DNA of 58,302 nucleotides from an uncultured Bacteroidales bacterium (lineage in GTDB: Bacteria; Bacteroidota; Bacteroidia; Bacteroidales; Muribaculaceae). The position numbers and the translations under genes were made by a program. Positions 50,911-58,302 of this stretch are shown piece after piece. Each line of letters starts with the position of its first letter. Positions within the stretch are counted from its first letter, which is position 1. Below the pieces are notes generated by a model. The model did no database searches, had not been told where the DNA came from, and saw nothing but the letters and a program-made list of their open reading frames with translations. The DNA lies in contig CASENC010000041.1 in the NCBI GenBank assembly GCA_949289215.1, forward strand, positions 1 to 58,302, written 5' to 3'.

Positions 50911-52144
50911 AGAAATACTTGTTGCTGCACGGGAAGCCTCGCGCAAACTCAACTTGAAGCAACCGCAGGAAATCGACGACTTGCTGCTGCGGCTCGCCGA
51001 TAATACCGTAAAACGTACCGATGAAATCCTTGACGCCAATCGACAAGACCTGGCTCGCATGAATCAGTCAAACCCTAAATATGACCGACTCATGCTTAAT
51101 GCCGGCCGCATTGCCGACATAGCCGAAGGTTTGCGACGGGTAGCATCCCTACCCTCTCCACTCGGTATAACACTTGCCCAATGGGCGCAACCCAACGGAA
51201 TGCGCATAAGCAAGGTGTCAGTACCGTTTGGTGTCATCGGAGTGATATATGAAGCCAGGCCAAACGTCACGCTCGATGTTGCAGCCTTATGCCTGAAAAG
51301 CGGCAGCGCAGTGGTACTGAAAGGGGGCAGCGATGCACGAATATCCAACGAAGCCATCGTGAACATCATCACCGACACTCTTACCGAGTGCGGTTTCCCG
51401 GCGACTGCGGCACAACTGCTGCCACCGTCGCACGAGGCGACAACCGAGATGCTCAATGCCACAGAACTTATCGACCTGATAATTCCACGCGGAGGCCGTG
51501 CGCTTATCGATTTCGTGCGCAACACATCCCGGGTGCCGGTAATAGAAACCGGTGCCGGCGTGTGCAGCTGCTACTTCCACGGCAGCGGAAATCTGGAAAA
51601 AGGCCGCAACATCATCCTCAATGCCAAAACGCGCCGTGTGAGCGTGTGCAATGCGCTTGATGCACTGCTCATCGACCGCAGCCGGCTTGCCGACCTGCCC
51701 ATGCTCGTGGCCCCGCTTGCCGAAAAAGGTGTTACCATATATGCCGATGAAGAAGCCTATGCGGCACTTGCTGGCCGATATCCCATGCTCGAACACGCCA
51801 CCGACGAAGACCGCGGCCGCGAATACATGGACTACAAGATGGCTATCGAAACTGTTGGCAACATCGACGAGGCCCTGGCCTACATTGCCCGTTACTCCTC
51901 GCGGCATAGCGAGAGTATCGTAGCCGAAGACCGCAATGCCTGCCAACGCTTCATGCACGAAGTGGATGCCGCCTGCGTATATACCAACCTGCCAACGGCG
52001 TTCACCGATGGCGGGCAATTCGGCTTCGGTGCCGAGATAGGCATATCTACCCAAAAGTTACACGCCCGCGGCCCCATGGGATTGCGAGAAATCACCACTT
52101 ACAAATACCTTATCGAAGGTGACGGACAAATAAGAAATTCATAA
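50903..52144 (+). CDS. Glutamate-5-semialdehyde dehydrogenase
   Basis: 413 aa. It reduces glutamyl-5-phosphate to the semialdehyde with NADPH, the second proline step. Family motifs are PFGVIGVIYEARPNVTLDVA, LKGGSDARISNEAI, LIIPRGG-like DLIIPRGGRALIDFV and the catalytic Cys in RRVSVCNALDALL. C-terminal FGFGAEIGISTQKLHARGPM is diagnostic. It overlaps proB by 8 bp. A secreted peptidase gene follows after only 20 bp with no terminator between. Confidence 0.95.
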   Translation: MVKEILVAAREASRKLNLKQPQEIDDLLLRLADNTVKRTDEILDANRQDLARMNQSNPKYDRLMLNAGRIADIAEGLRRVASLPSPLGITLAQWAQPNGMRISKVSVPFGVIGVIYEARPNVTLDVAALCLKSGSAVVLKGGSDARISNEAIVNIITDTLTECGFPATAAQLLPPSHEATTEMLNATELIDLIIPRGGRALIDFVRNTSRVPVIETGAGVCSCYFHGSGNLEKGRNIILNAKTRRVSVCNALDALLIDRSRLADLPMLVAPLAEKGVTIYADEEAYAALAGRYPMLEHATDEDRGREYMDYKMAIETVGNIDEALAYIARYSSRHSESIVAEDRNACQRFMHEVDAACVYTNLPTAFTDGGQFGFGAEIGISTQKLHARGPMGLREITTYKYLIEGDGQIRNS

Positions 52145-52164
52145 AAACATATATATTGAACATT

Positions 52165-54690
52165 ATGACAAAAAAAACAACACTTCTATTAACATCGCTT
52201 GCCATTGTTGCATTTGCATCGCAAGCAGGCCCCATAAGCCCGGAACAGGCCGAGTCCATAGCAAGTCAGTTTGCCACAAGCAGCACCTCGCCATTCAAAA
52301 TAAAATCGACGGCGACAGATGCCGCAACGGCCAAAGTTGCCTACGCGGCGACTTCAACTACCGATGCCTCACGCAACCTGCTTTACGTCGTTAACAACGG
52401 TAACGGATATGTGGTGGTGGCAGGTGACGATGCCGCGCCCGACATGGTGCTCGGATACGCCGACGGCGGACAATTCAGCTATGACCAAGCACCCGAGAAC
52501 CTGCGCCACTGGCTTGACGAATATGCCAGGCAAATCGAGTATATGACGGTCAACGGCATTACCGCAGCCGACCAGGCACAGGCACCCAAGTTCGACACTG
52601 AGGTTGCCCCCATGCTTACCACACAATGGGACCAAAACGCTCCATACAACGCACTTTGCCCCAACGGCTACCCCACCGGCTGCGTGGCCACGGCAATGGC
52701 ACAAGTGATGAACTACCATGAGTGGCCCAAGCAAGGCACTGGCAGCCATTCCTATAATTGGAACGGACAGACGCTGAGTGCCGACTTCGGTTCCACCACT
52801 TACGACTGGAATAATATGGCTGACATTTATGACGGCACCAACAGCGATGCCGAGAACGATGCCGTTGCCACGCTTATGTACCACTGCGGTGTGGCAACCG
52901 AGATGGTTTATTCGGGCAGCGCAAGCGGTACCTATTCCTACAAAGCTTGCGAAGCTCTCGTGAAATACTTCGGTTACCCCAAAAACATACAGACTTTCAA
53001 CCGCGACTTCCGCACCTACGACGAATGGATTTCACTTATAAAAGGTGAAATCGATGCCGGCCGCCCGGTGATAATGGGCGGAAGCTCGTCGAGCGGCGGC
53101 CATGAATTTGTAATCGACGGATATAACACCGACGGATACTTCCACCTGAATTGGGGTTGGAGCGGGCAGTCAGACGGATATTACCTCATCGCCACGCTTA
53201 ATCCTTATGAAGGACTTGGAACCGGCGGAGGCTCGGGCCGCGGATACAAGTATCAACAGGAAATTATAGCCAACGTGCAACCTCCGGTGGAAGGCGAGAA
53301 CGTTGACGAGATATATGAAATATGCTCCGACGGTTTCAGCACCGATGCCTCATCGGTGGCACTCGGCAGCAGTATCGAGCTGACATTTGCCACGCTAATC
53401 AACATAGGCAGGCAGGCGGTATCGATCAACATCGGGGTGCAAATCGTTGACGAAGAAAATGGCAACGAAGTGGCTTCGGCCTATGAAAGCAAAACAAACG
53501 AAGCCGACGTAAGCTATTACTTTTTCAGCGACCCATACCATATAAACATGGAGCTCTCGGAAAGCCTGCCCGATGGTCGGTACCGCATATATCCGGCCTA
53601 TATGCATTCGGCTGACAACAACCTGAAAGGACGCATTCACGTGTCGCAAGCGGCAAGCCAATACATAAGCATGACCGTAGAAGGCGGCACGGCCACATTC
53701 TCCAACCCGGCAACCCCCATCCAATGCCTGAAGGTGGAAAATGTCACTGTCACCGCCAATTCGTCATTCAAGGCCAACGTGGCAACCACAGTCACGGCAT
53801 CAATCACCAACGATGGCGACACCACATTCTCCAATATGCTCAGCTTTGCCCTGCTGAAACAAAATAGCGACGACATGGTGTTCTACCGCAATGCGATTGA
53901 CCAAACAACCGGATATACTGGCTACTACGACGTTTACACCGTGGCACCGGGAGAAACACAAGAGGTGGAAATGTCGCTTACAATAACCGGTTTCACCGCC
54001 ACCGACGATTATTACCGCGTGGCAATAGTTGACAAGGATCTTAACATCATCGGCACACCGCAATTGGTAAAAGCAAGCAACCCGCGGTTGACCATCGACG
54101 GCGAAATCGAAATATTGCCATCACCCGAAAATGTCGATGCCAACGATATCACAGCACGTGTGACCCTTCGCAACACTTCGAGCAAGGATGAGTATCGCGC
54201 AGGTGTCAGCGCCGACATATTAAACGAAAAGGGAATTACCGTGCATAAGCTCGATTACAAGAGCATCGAAATCGAAGCAGGCGGAAGCCTTTCGGTTACA
54301 TTCAACGGCGTGCTACCCGGAGCCGAAGCCGGAGAAAGCTACATATTGCGCATACACAACAGCGCAATCAACACACATATCATGCCATATGAAACCGAAT
54401 TCACAATCGGCACTTCCTACTCAGGCATCAACGACATTGCCGCCCCCGCCACCACATCGGTAGTAACGGCAGTTTATCCAAACCCTGTGAGCCATGTGCT
54501 GAACATAAACGCCACCGCCGACATAAAACGTGTGGCCGTATATAGCCTTGCAGGAACACAAGTGGCCTATTACACCGGCAATGGTTCGCAGTCGATGCAA
54601 ATCGACATGAGCCATCTTGCAGCAGGAGCATATTTCGTGCGCATAGCCACCGAAAACGCCACCGAAACTGTCAAGATAATCAAGAATTAG
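52165..54690 (+). CDS. Secreted C10 cysteine peptidase 1 (streptopain-like, T9SS tail)
   Basis: 841 aa from the ATG at 52165, with a signal peptide (about 1-21, ending ASQA). The propeptide (about 22-150, NLLYVVNNGNGYVVVAGDD) is typical of C10 zymogens. The catalytic domain has the nucleophile Cys in GCVATAMAQVMNYHEWP and the His in GGHEFVIDGYNTDGYFHLNW. Asn and Trp follow in NWGWSG. C-terminal beta-sandwich modules lead to a T9SS type A tail (YPNPVSHVLNINA to the end). The enzyme degrades proteins outside the cell. It starts 20 bp after proA with no promoter box of its own. Confidence 0.9.
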   Translation: MTKKTTLLLTSLAIVAFASQAGPISPEQAESIASQFATSSTSPFKIKSTATDAATAKVAYAATSTTDASRNLLYVVNNGNGYVVVAGDDAAPDMVLGYADGGQFSYDQAPENLRHWLDEYARQIEYMTVNGITAADQAQAPKFDTEVAPMLTTQWDQNAPYNALCPNGYPTGCVATAMAQVMNYHEWPKQGTGSHSYNWNGQTLSADFGSTTYDWNNMADIYDGTNSDAENDAVATLMYHCGVATEMVYSGSASGTYSYKACEALVKYFGYPKNIQTFNRDFRTYDEWISLIKGEIDAGRPVIMGGSSSSGGHEFVIDGYNTDGYFHLNWGWSGQSDGYYLIATLNPYEGLGTGGGSGRGYKYQQEIIANVQPPVEGENVDEIYEICSDGFSTDASSVALGSSIELTFATLINIGRQAVSINIGVQIVDEENGNEVASAYESKTNEADVSYYFFSDPYHINMELSESLPDGRYRIYPAYMHSADNNLKGRIHVSQAASQYISMTVEGGTATFSNPATPIQCLKVENVTVTANSSFKANVATTVTASITNDGDTTFSNMLSFALLKQNSDDMVFYRNAIDQTTGYTGYYDVYTVAPGETQEVEMSLTITGFTATDDYYRVAIVDKDLNIIGTPQLVKASNPRLTIDGEIEILPSPENVDANDITARVTLRNTSSKDEYRAGVSADILNEKGITVHKLDYKSIEIEAGGSLSVTFNGVLPGAEAGESYILRIHNSAINTHIMPYETEFTIGTSYSGINDIAAPATTSVVTAVYPNPVSHVLNINATADIKRVAVYSLAGTQVAYYTGNGSQSMQIDMSHLAAGAYFVRIATENATETVKIIKN

Positions 54691-54707
54691 AACCAAGGAA
54701 CCAATTT

Positions 54708-54767
54708 AATAAAAAGCGGAACGGCGCAATCATTCACAGTTGCACCGTTCCGCTTTTTATTAAAAAA
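54708..54767 (+). terminator. Terminator of peptidase gene 1
   Basis: Arms 54708-54729 and 54740-54761 pair at 21 of 22 positions around a 10-nt loop. It is the main transcription stop between the two peptidase genes. Confidence 0.85.
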
Positions 54768-54771
54768 ACAT

Positions 54772-54779
54772 TACCTTTG
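54772..54779 (+). promoter_or_regulatory. Promoter -7 box for peptidase gene 2
   Basis: TACCTTTG, 31 bp before the ATG at 54811, immediately behind the terminator of gene 1. Confidence 0.6.
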
Positions 54780-54810
54780 CAGAAAATCACTATTATTCAT
54801 CTGTTAAACT

Positions 54811-57315
54811 ATGAAATATTCCAAGTTACTCACTTTGACGGCGTTTGCCGCCCTTGCAGTGCCTTTTGCAAGTGCCGCCACCATAAGTCCGCAACAAGCC
54901 TTGCAAATAGCCCGCAACTTCCTGAGTTCATCACCGGTAATGGTTTCCAAAAGCACCGGCAACCACACTGCCACGATGAATGTGACTTATACAGCCAAAT
55001 CCGCTCGCACAACCGACAACCTGCTATATGTGGTGAACCGCGGCAATAACGACGGCTTCGTAGTGGTGGCCGGTGACGATGCCGTTGCCAACCCTGTGCT
55101 CGGATACTCGGTAAACGGCACATTCAACTACGACCAAGCCCCCGACAACCTGAAGTGTTGGCTCGATGAATACTCCCGGCTGATAGACTACATGGACGCC
55201 AACAATATGGAACTGGCTCCGGTAAGAACGTTCGGGAATAGCGTAGAACCACTCATCAAAACCTTGTGGGACCAATGCGGCCCCTACAACAACTTATGCC
55301 CCACCATCAACGGTTCTCACACATGGACAGGCTGCGTGGCAACGGCCATGTCGCAACTGATGAAATTCCATGAGTGGCCAAAACAGGGCGTAGGCAGCCA
55401 CTCATACACGTGGAACGGAGAAACGCAAAGTGCCGACTTCGGCTCAACCACCTACCAATGGGATTTAATGCTCGACGAATATGAATATGACTCGCACGAA
55501 AGCAATCCCGCCAACGATGCCGTGGCCACACTGATGCACCATTGCGGCGTGGCCGTGGAAATGAAATACGGGCTCGACGGCAGCAGTGCATCTTCAAGGG
55601 CAGTACCGGCAGCACTGGTCGAATACTTCGGTTATGCTCGCGACATCGAATACAAGGAACGCAATTTCTACAGCTACGATGAATGGCTGTCGATGCTGAA
55701 AGCTGAAATCGATGCCCGCCGACCGGTATATTACAGCGCAAAATCCTCGGGTGGCGGCCATGCCTTCCTAATCGACGGTTACAATGCCGATGGCTATTTC
55801 CACGTCAACTGGGGCTGGAGCGGCCTATCAAACGGATATTACCAAATAGCCACGCTCATCCCCGGCGACGAACAGGGTGCCGGTGCCGGGTCGGACAGCG
55901 GATACATGTACAGTCAAGGTGGCATTTTCAACGTCCATATCCCCGATGGCAGCGAAACAACAGTATCGAAAATTTCGGCCTACAACTTCAGTATAACCGA
56001 CCTTAACGGTTCTATAACAAACACACTGAATATCACCAAAGGTGAACGCTTTGGCTTATACTTCGAATACGTGCAAAACTCGGGAACTTTCGACTTCACC
56101 GGACGCTTAGGCTACATAATAACCGACGACAAAGGTAACAATGTATATGAAAACCTTACCCTTAATATCAATGATCCTTTGCCTCCATCGTACTATTACC
56201 CCCAATTGAGCACAACTACCACCATGCCTGCCAACCTCGGCGACGGGCATTACCGCATATACCCCGCTTATGCGGCCGGCGTTGCCGGCGAGCCGCAAAT
56301 AATGCCGGCAAGCACAATGGGCAACAAATATGCCGACATAACCGTGCAGGGCAATAATGTAACATTGGCCACGCAACCCACGTTGCTCGACCAATTGTCG
56401 ATAGACAACCTAATTGTGGTAAATAACGATGAATTCCAAAACAGCGACGAATATGCAGCCATATATCTTGACATAACCAACCATGGCACCGAATATTACA
56501 ACAGCGAGGTGTATGCCTTGCTATTGGATGACTCGGGAATGGTGGCATATCCGTCGCAAGAAACCCATTACAAAATGTCGAGCTACGTGATGGTGCCGCC
56601 GGGTGAAACAAGGTCGGTCGCGCTACCCATGCTCATTAACGACTTTGCACGCGACAACGATGTTTATTATATAGCCATAAGTGATGCCAATTTTGGCCGC
56701 TTGCTGGGGAACTATCGTGCTGCAATCAATATCAACAACCCCGAAATCGCCATCAAGGGTACGCCTGCCGTAATCGACGGCAATTCGGCCAACCTCACCT
56801 TGACAGCCGCCTTCGAGAACACATCTTCGTCAATGTTTTACGCGGGGCAAATCGGAGCCATGATATTTGACTCCGACCACAACTTGCTTAGGATACTCGA
56901 TGTCCGGCAAATGGAAATTGCCGCCGGAAAAGAAAGCGGCACAGTCACTTTCAATGGCCGTTTCCCCGAAGGTTCAGTGGGCGATAAATACTTAATTTAC
57001 TTCTACGACAATGCGACACCGCTATACCCGCCAATAGAATTTACCAAAGAACCAGCCGGGATGAACAACACCATAGCAGCAACAATAAATGCAACCACCT
57101 ACCCCAACCCTGTGAGCGATGTGCTTAACATCACGGCCGCGACGGCCATCAGGCGAGTTGACGTGTATGGCATCACCGGCACACAGGTTGCCTCACACAG
57201 CGGCAACGACTCGCAGTCAATGCAAATCGACATGAGCCATCTTGCAGCAGGAGCATATTTCGTGCGCATAGCCACCGAAAACGGCACCGAGACGGTAAAA
57301 ATAATGAAGAATTAA
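54811..57315 (+). CDS. Secreted C10 cysteine peptidase 2 (tandem paralogue)
   Basis: 834 aa with a signal peptide (1-22, ending ASAA). The layout is the same as gene 1: propeptide (LLYVVNRGNNDGFVVVAGDD), nucleophile Cys in TGCVATAMSQLMKFHEWP, His in GGHAFLIDGYNADGYFHVNW, beta modules, and T9SS type A tail (YPNPVSDVLNITA). The tandem arrangement points to local duplication. The two differ in the loops near the active site (SHTWTGC versus GYPTGC), so specificity may differ. A 64-bp stretch near the 3' end is identical to gene 1. It has its own promoter and terminator, unlike gene 1. Confidence 0.9.
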   Translation: MKYSKLLTLTAFAALAVPFASAATISPQQALQIARNFLSSSPVMVSKSTGNHTATMNVTYTAKSARTTDNLLYVVNRGNNDGFVVVAGDDAVANPVLGYSVNGTFNYDQAPDNLKCWLDEYSRLIDYMDANNMELAPVRTFGNSVEPLIKTLWDQCGPYNNLCPTINGSHTWTGCVATAMSQLMKFHEWPKQGVGSHSYTWNGETQSADFGSTTYQWDLMLDEYEYDSHESNPANDAVATLMHHCGVAVEMKYGLDGSSASSRAVPAALVEYFGYARDIEYKERNFYSYDEWLSMLKAEIDARRPVYYSAKSSGGGHAFLIDGYNADGYFHVNWGWSGLSNGYYQIATLIPGDEQGAGAGSDSGYMYSQGGIFNVHIPDGSETTVSKISAYNFSITDLNGSITNTLNITKGERFGLYFEYVQNSGTFDFTGRLGYIITDDKGNNVYENLTLNINDPLPPSYYYPQLSTTTTMPANLGDGHYRIYPAYAAGVAGEPQIMPASTMGNKYADITVQGNNVTLATQPTLLDQLSIDNLIVVNNDEFQNSDEYAAIYLDITNHGTEYYNSEVYALLLDDSGMVAYPSQETHYKMSSYVMVPPGETRSVALPMLINDFARDNDVYYIAISDANFGRLLGNYRAAININNPEIAIKGTPAVIDGNSANLTLTAAFENTSSSMFYAGQIGAMIFDSDHNLLRILDVRQMEIAAGKESGTVTFNGRFPEGSVGDKYLIYFYDNATPLYPPIEFTKEPAGMNNTIAATINATTYPNPVSDVLNITAATAIRRVDVYGITGTQVASHSGNDSQSMQIDMSHLAAGAYFVRIATENGTETVKIMKN

Positions 57316-57356
57316 TTTCATGATGAATTGAGACCGGTTTAATGATATTTAACAAA

Positions 57357-57384
57357 TAGGGGGGGGTAAAGCCCTCCCTTTTGT
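57357..57384 (+). terminator. Terminator of peptidase gene 2
   Basis: A run of eight G followed by taaa and gccctccc, then tttt. The stem is G/C-only and short; it lies about 40 bp after the stop. Confidence 0.6.
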
Positions 57385-57385
57385 G

Positions 57386-57393
57386 TATATTTG
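57386..57393 (+). promoter_or_regulatory. Promoter -7 box for the last lipoprotein
   Basis: TATATTTG, 56 bp before the ATG at 57450 and immediately behind the G-rich terminator. Confidence 0.6.
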
Positions 57394-57449
57394 CACCACT
57401 ATCATTAACAATTATACCATTATTTTACAAATCAAAACAAAAAAACATT

Positions 57450-58112
57450 ATGAAAACCAAATTATTGACCTTGTGGGCAGTAGCGGTAACTGCGTGTGTA
57501 TTGACTTCGTGCGGAGGCTCAGGTTTCGGCAAACTGGCAATGGACTCGGAAGAAGCCGTAACCAAAGTAAAAGACATCGTGTCGAGCAATATCGACTCTG
57601 GCGAGTGGAAAATCGTGGAAATCGAATGGAATGAAGGTGTCGGCGATGCAGCCACGCTCGAAAACAACCTCAACAACGGCGGTATTTACGTGAAAATGGT
57701 AAAGAGCAACAATGGCGTATTTGTGCAAAACTTCATGGGCCAATTGGGCTGGAAACCCACCGCAATCGACACCGACCACTGGTATGACAAGCTATACTAC
57801 GACAAAGTAACCCCCATCGATGCTGCCAACTTGGACGTGGCTGCAATAATGAAACATATCAATGACGCCAAGGCCATGATACCGGCCGAATATGAATTCC
57901 GCTCATTGGCAAAATACCAAATTAAGGCAGGAATACCCAACGGCACAAGCGGAGAAGGTGAATACACCGACGGAACCACCTCAGAGTTCACCATCAACGT
58001 GGTGGAAAAAGGCAACGAAACCGTGTCGAGCGCAGGCACCACTTCCATAATATACTATGAAATAGACTTTGAAGTGGCCGCCGACGGCACACTAACCATG
58101 GATGTGGAATAA
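57450..58112 (+). CDS. Hypothetical lipoprotein next to the peptidases
   Basis: 220 aa from the ATG at 57450. Lipoprotein signal with lipobox LTSC (Cys at about 21). The mature part is mixed alpha/beta, acidic, with no recognised family. Segments such as KVKDIVSSNIDSGEWKIVEI and MIPAEYEFRSLAKYQIKAG suggest two similar alpha/beta units. It follows the C10 peptidases but has its own promoter. An IS element begins about 60 bp after its stop. Confidence 0.6.
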   Translation: MKTKLLTLWAVAVTACVLTSCGGSGFGKLAMDSEEAVTKVKDIVSSNIDSGEWKIVEIEWNEGVGDAATLENNLNNGGIYVKMVKSNNGVFVQNFMGQLGWKPTAIDTDHWYDKLYYDKVTPIDAANLDVAAIMKHINDAKAMIPAEYEFRSLAKYQIKAGIPNGTSGEGEYTDGTTSEFTINVVEKGNETVSSAGTTSIIYYEIDFEVAADGTLTMDVE

Positions 58113-58204
58113 CCGGAAACAATATTAACCATCAAAACACACACCGGGGGTGTTGCAAAAATTTTATTGCTGTCCGGTAAAACTTTTTAGTCATCAAAAA
58201 AATT

Positions 58205-58240
58205 AGGGCTGACTTCCAAGCGAGGGAATCAGCCCTTTTC
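58205..58240 (+). terminator. IS-borne hairpin before the transposase gene
   Basis: agggctga (58205-58212) pairs with tcagccct (58229-58236), followed by tttt. Such hairpins near IS ends limit read-through transcription into the transposase gene. Confidence 0.65.
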
Positions 58241-58242
58241 GT

Positions 58243-58250
58243 TACCTTTG
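58243..58250 (+). promoter_or_regulatory. Promoter -7 box for the transposase
   Basis: TACCTTTG, 25 bp before the ATG at 58276 and just behind the IS hairpin. Confidence 0.5.
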
Positions 58251-58275
58251 TTTCTACCACAAAACTATAATAACG

Positions 58276-58302
58276 ATGGGCAAAGGTACACATTTTCTCG
58301 GA
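58276..58302 (+). CDS. IS4-family transposase, first nine codons only
   Basis: The visible residues MGKGTHFLG match the opening that I recall for a group of Bacteroidetes IS4-family transposases. This call rests on that short match, the terminal repeat 105 bp upstream and the promoter. The remainder of the gene is beyond the window edge. Confidence 0.6.

Larger units (their letters stand above)
58171..58302 (+). mobile_element. IS4-family insertion sequence, left end, cut by the window
   Basis: The element begins with the terminal sequence TGTCCGGTAAAAC followed by a T run, similar to the short element at 214. Inside are an outward-guarding hairpin and a transposase promoter. The right end lies outside the window. 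Confidence 0.75.

Noticed and set aside
53641-53656. Other CACGTG-containing sequences as further parS sites
   Set aside because: Here and at about 2650, 11281, 21901, 33731 and 45931 only the central hexamer or less matches; the flanking TGTT and AACA arms are missing.

Overview
The window looks like a Bacteroidales chromosome, possibly a Muribaculaceae relative; the family level is a guess. The evidence is: TAnnTTTG -7 promoter boxes in front of most genes, several secreted proteins with C-terminal tails resembling type IX secretion (T9SS) sorting domains, many Bacteroidetes-type families (DUF1573, DUF4838, DUF3943, YaiO-type barrel, C10 peptidases), and ATG starts with almost no Shine-Dalgarno sequence. 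A perfect 16-bp parS site beside mnmG suggests the segment lies in the origin-proximal part of the chromosome.

Layout. 1-620: a hairpin-rich left edge and a 212-bp non-coding element with IS4-type ends. 622-5079: a 1485-aa multidomain surface protein, then a perfect terminator, a palindromic repeat pair and tRNA-Gln. 5681-7443: a MATE exporter with a DUF486 protein. 7452-19151 (minus strand): eight closely packed genes behind one good promoter: HEAT-repeat membrane protein, processive GT2 synthase, TPR/YaiO outer-membrane exporter, DUF4838 lipoprotein, DUF1573 lipoprotein, NamZ-type muramidase, sodium/solute symporter and WYL regulator. This looks like a synthase-dependent exopolysaccharide system joined to a cell-wall-sugar salvage module. 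The exporter and the DUF4838 gene are interrupted by three single-base frameshifts. 19374-29365: divergent glycerate kinase, cytidine deaminase, a glucosaminidase/LysM protein, Amt, a large TonB-receptor-like barrel, an MsbA-like ABC exporter and purN. 29351-38427: a small doubtful gene, DUF3943 protein, 23-bp tandem repeats in front of a DUF4143-type ATPase, an SGNH/MBOAT acylation pair, endonuclease I and a DUF4595-like lipoprotein.

38526-49598: deoC behind a two-gene AAA ATPase/TOPRIM (DUF3226-like) pair that resembles anti-phage nuclease modules; apt-uvrC-dtd-mazG with identical 12-bp gaps; the parS site; mnmG; ybeY; an AlkD-like protein with a small unknown membrane protein; and an acyltransferase-3 protein. 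49783-58302: proB-proA followed directly by the first of two tandem secreted C10 cysteine peptidases, a lipoprotein, and the left end of an IS4-family insertion sequence cut off by the window edge.

Functional picture. Much of the window concerns the cell envelope: glycan synthesis and export, polysaccharide acylation, muropeptide degradation, and secreted proteases and nuclease. These are interleaved with conserved housekeeping genes for tRNA modification, DNA repair, nucleotide salvage and proline synthesis. All functional calls were made by eye from motifs and gene order, with no database search.
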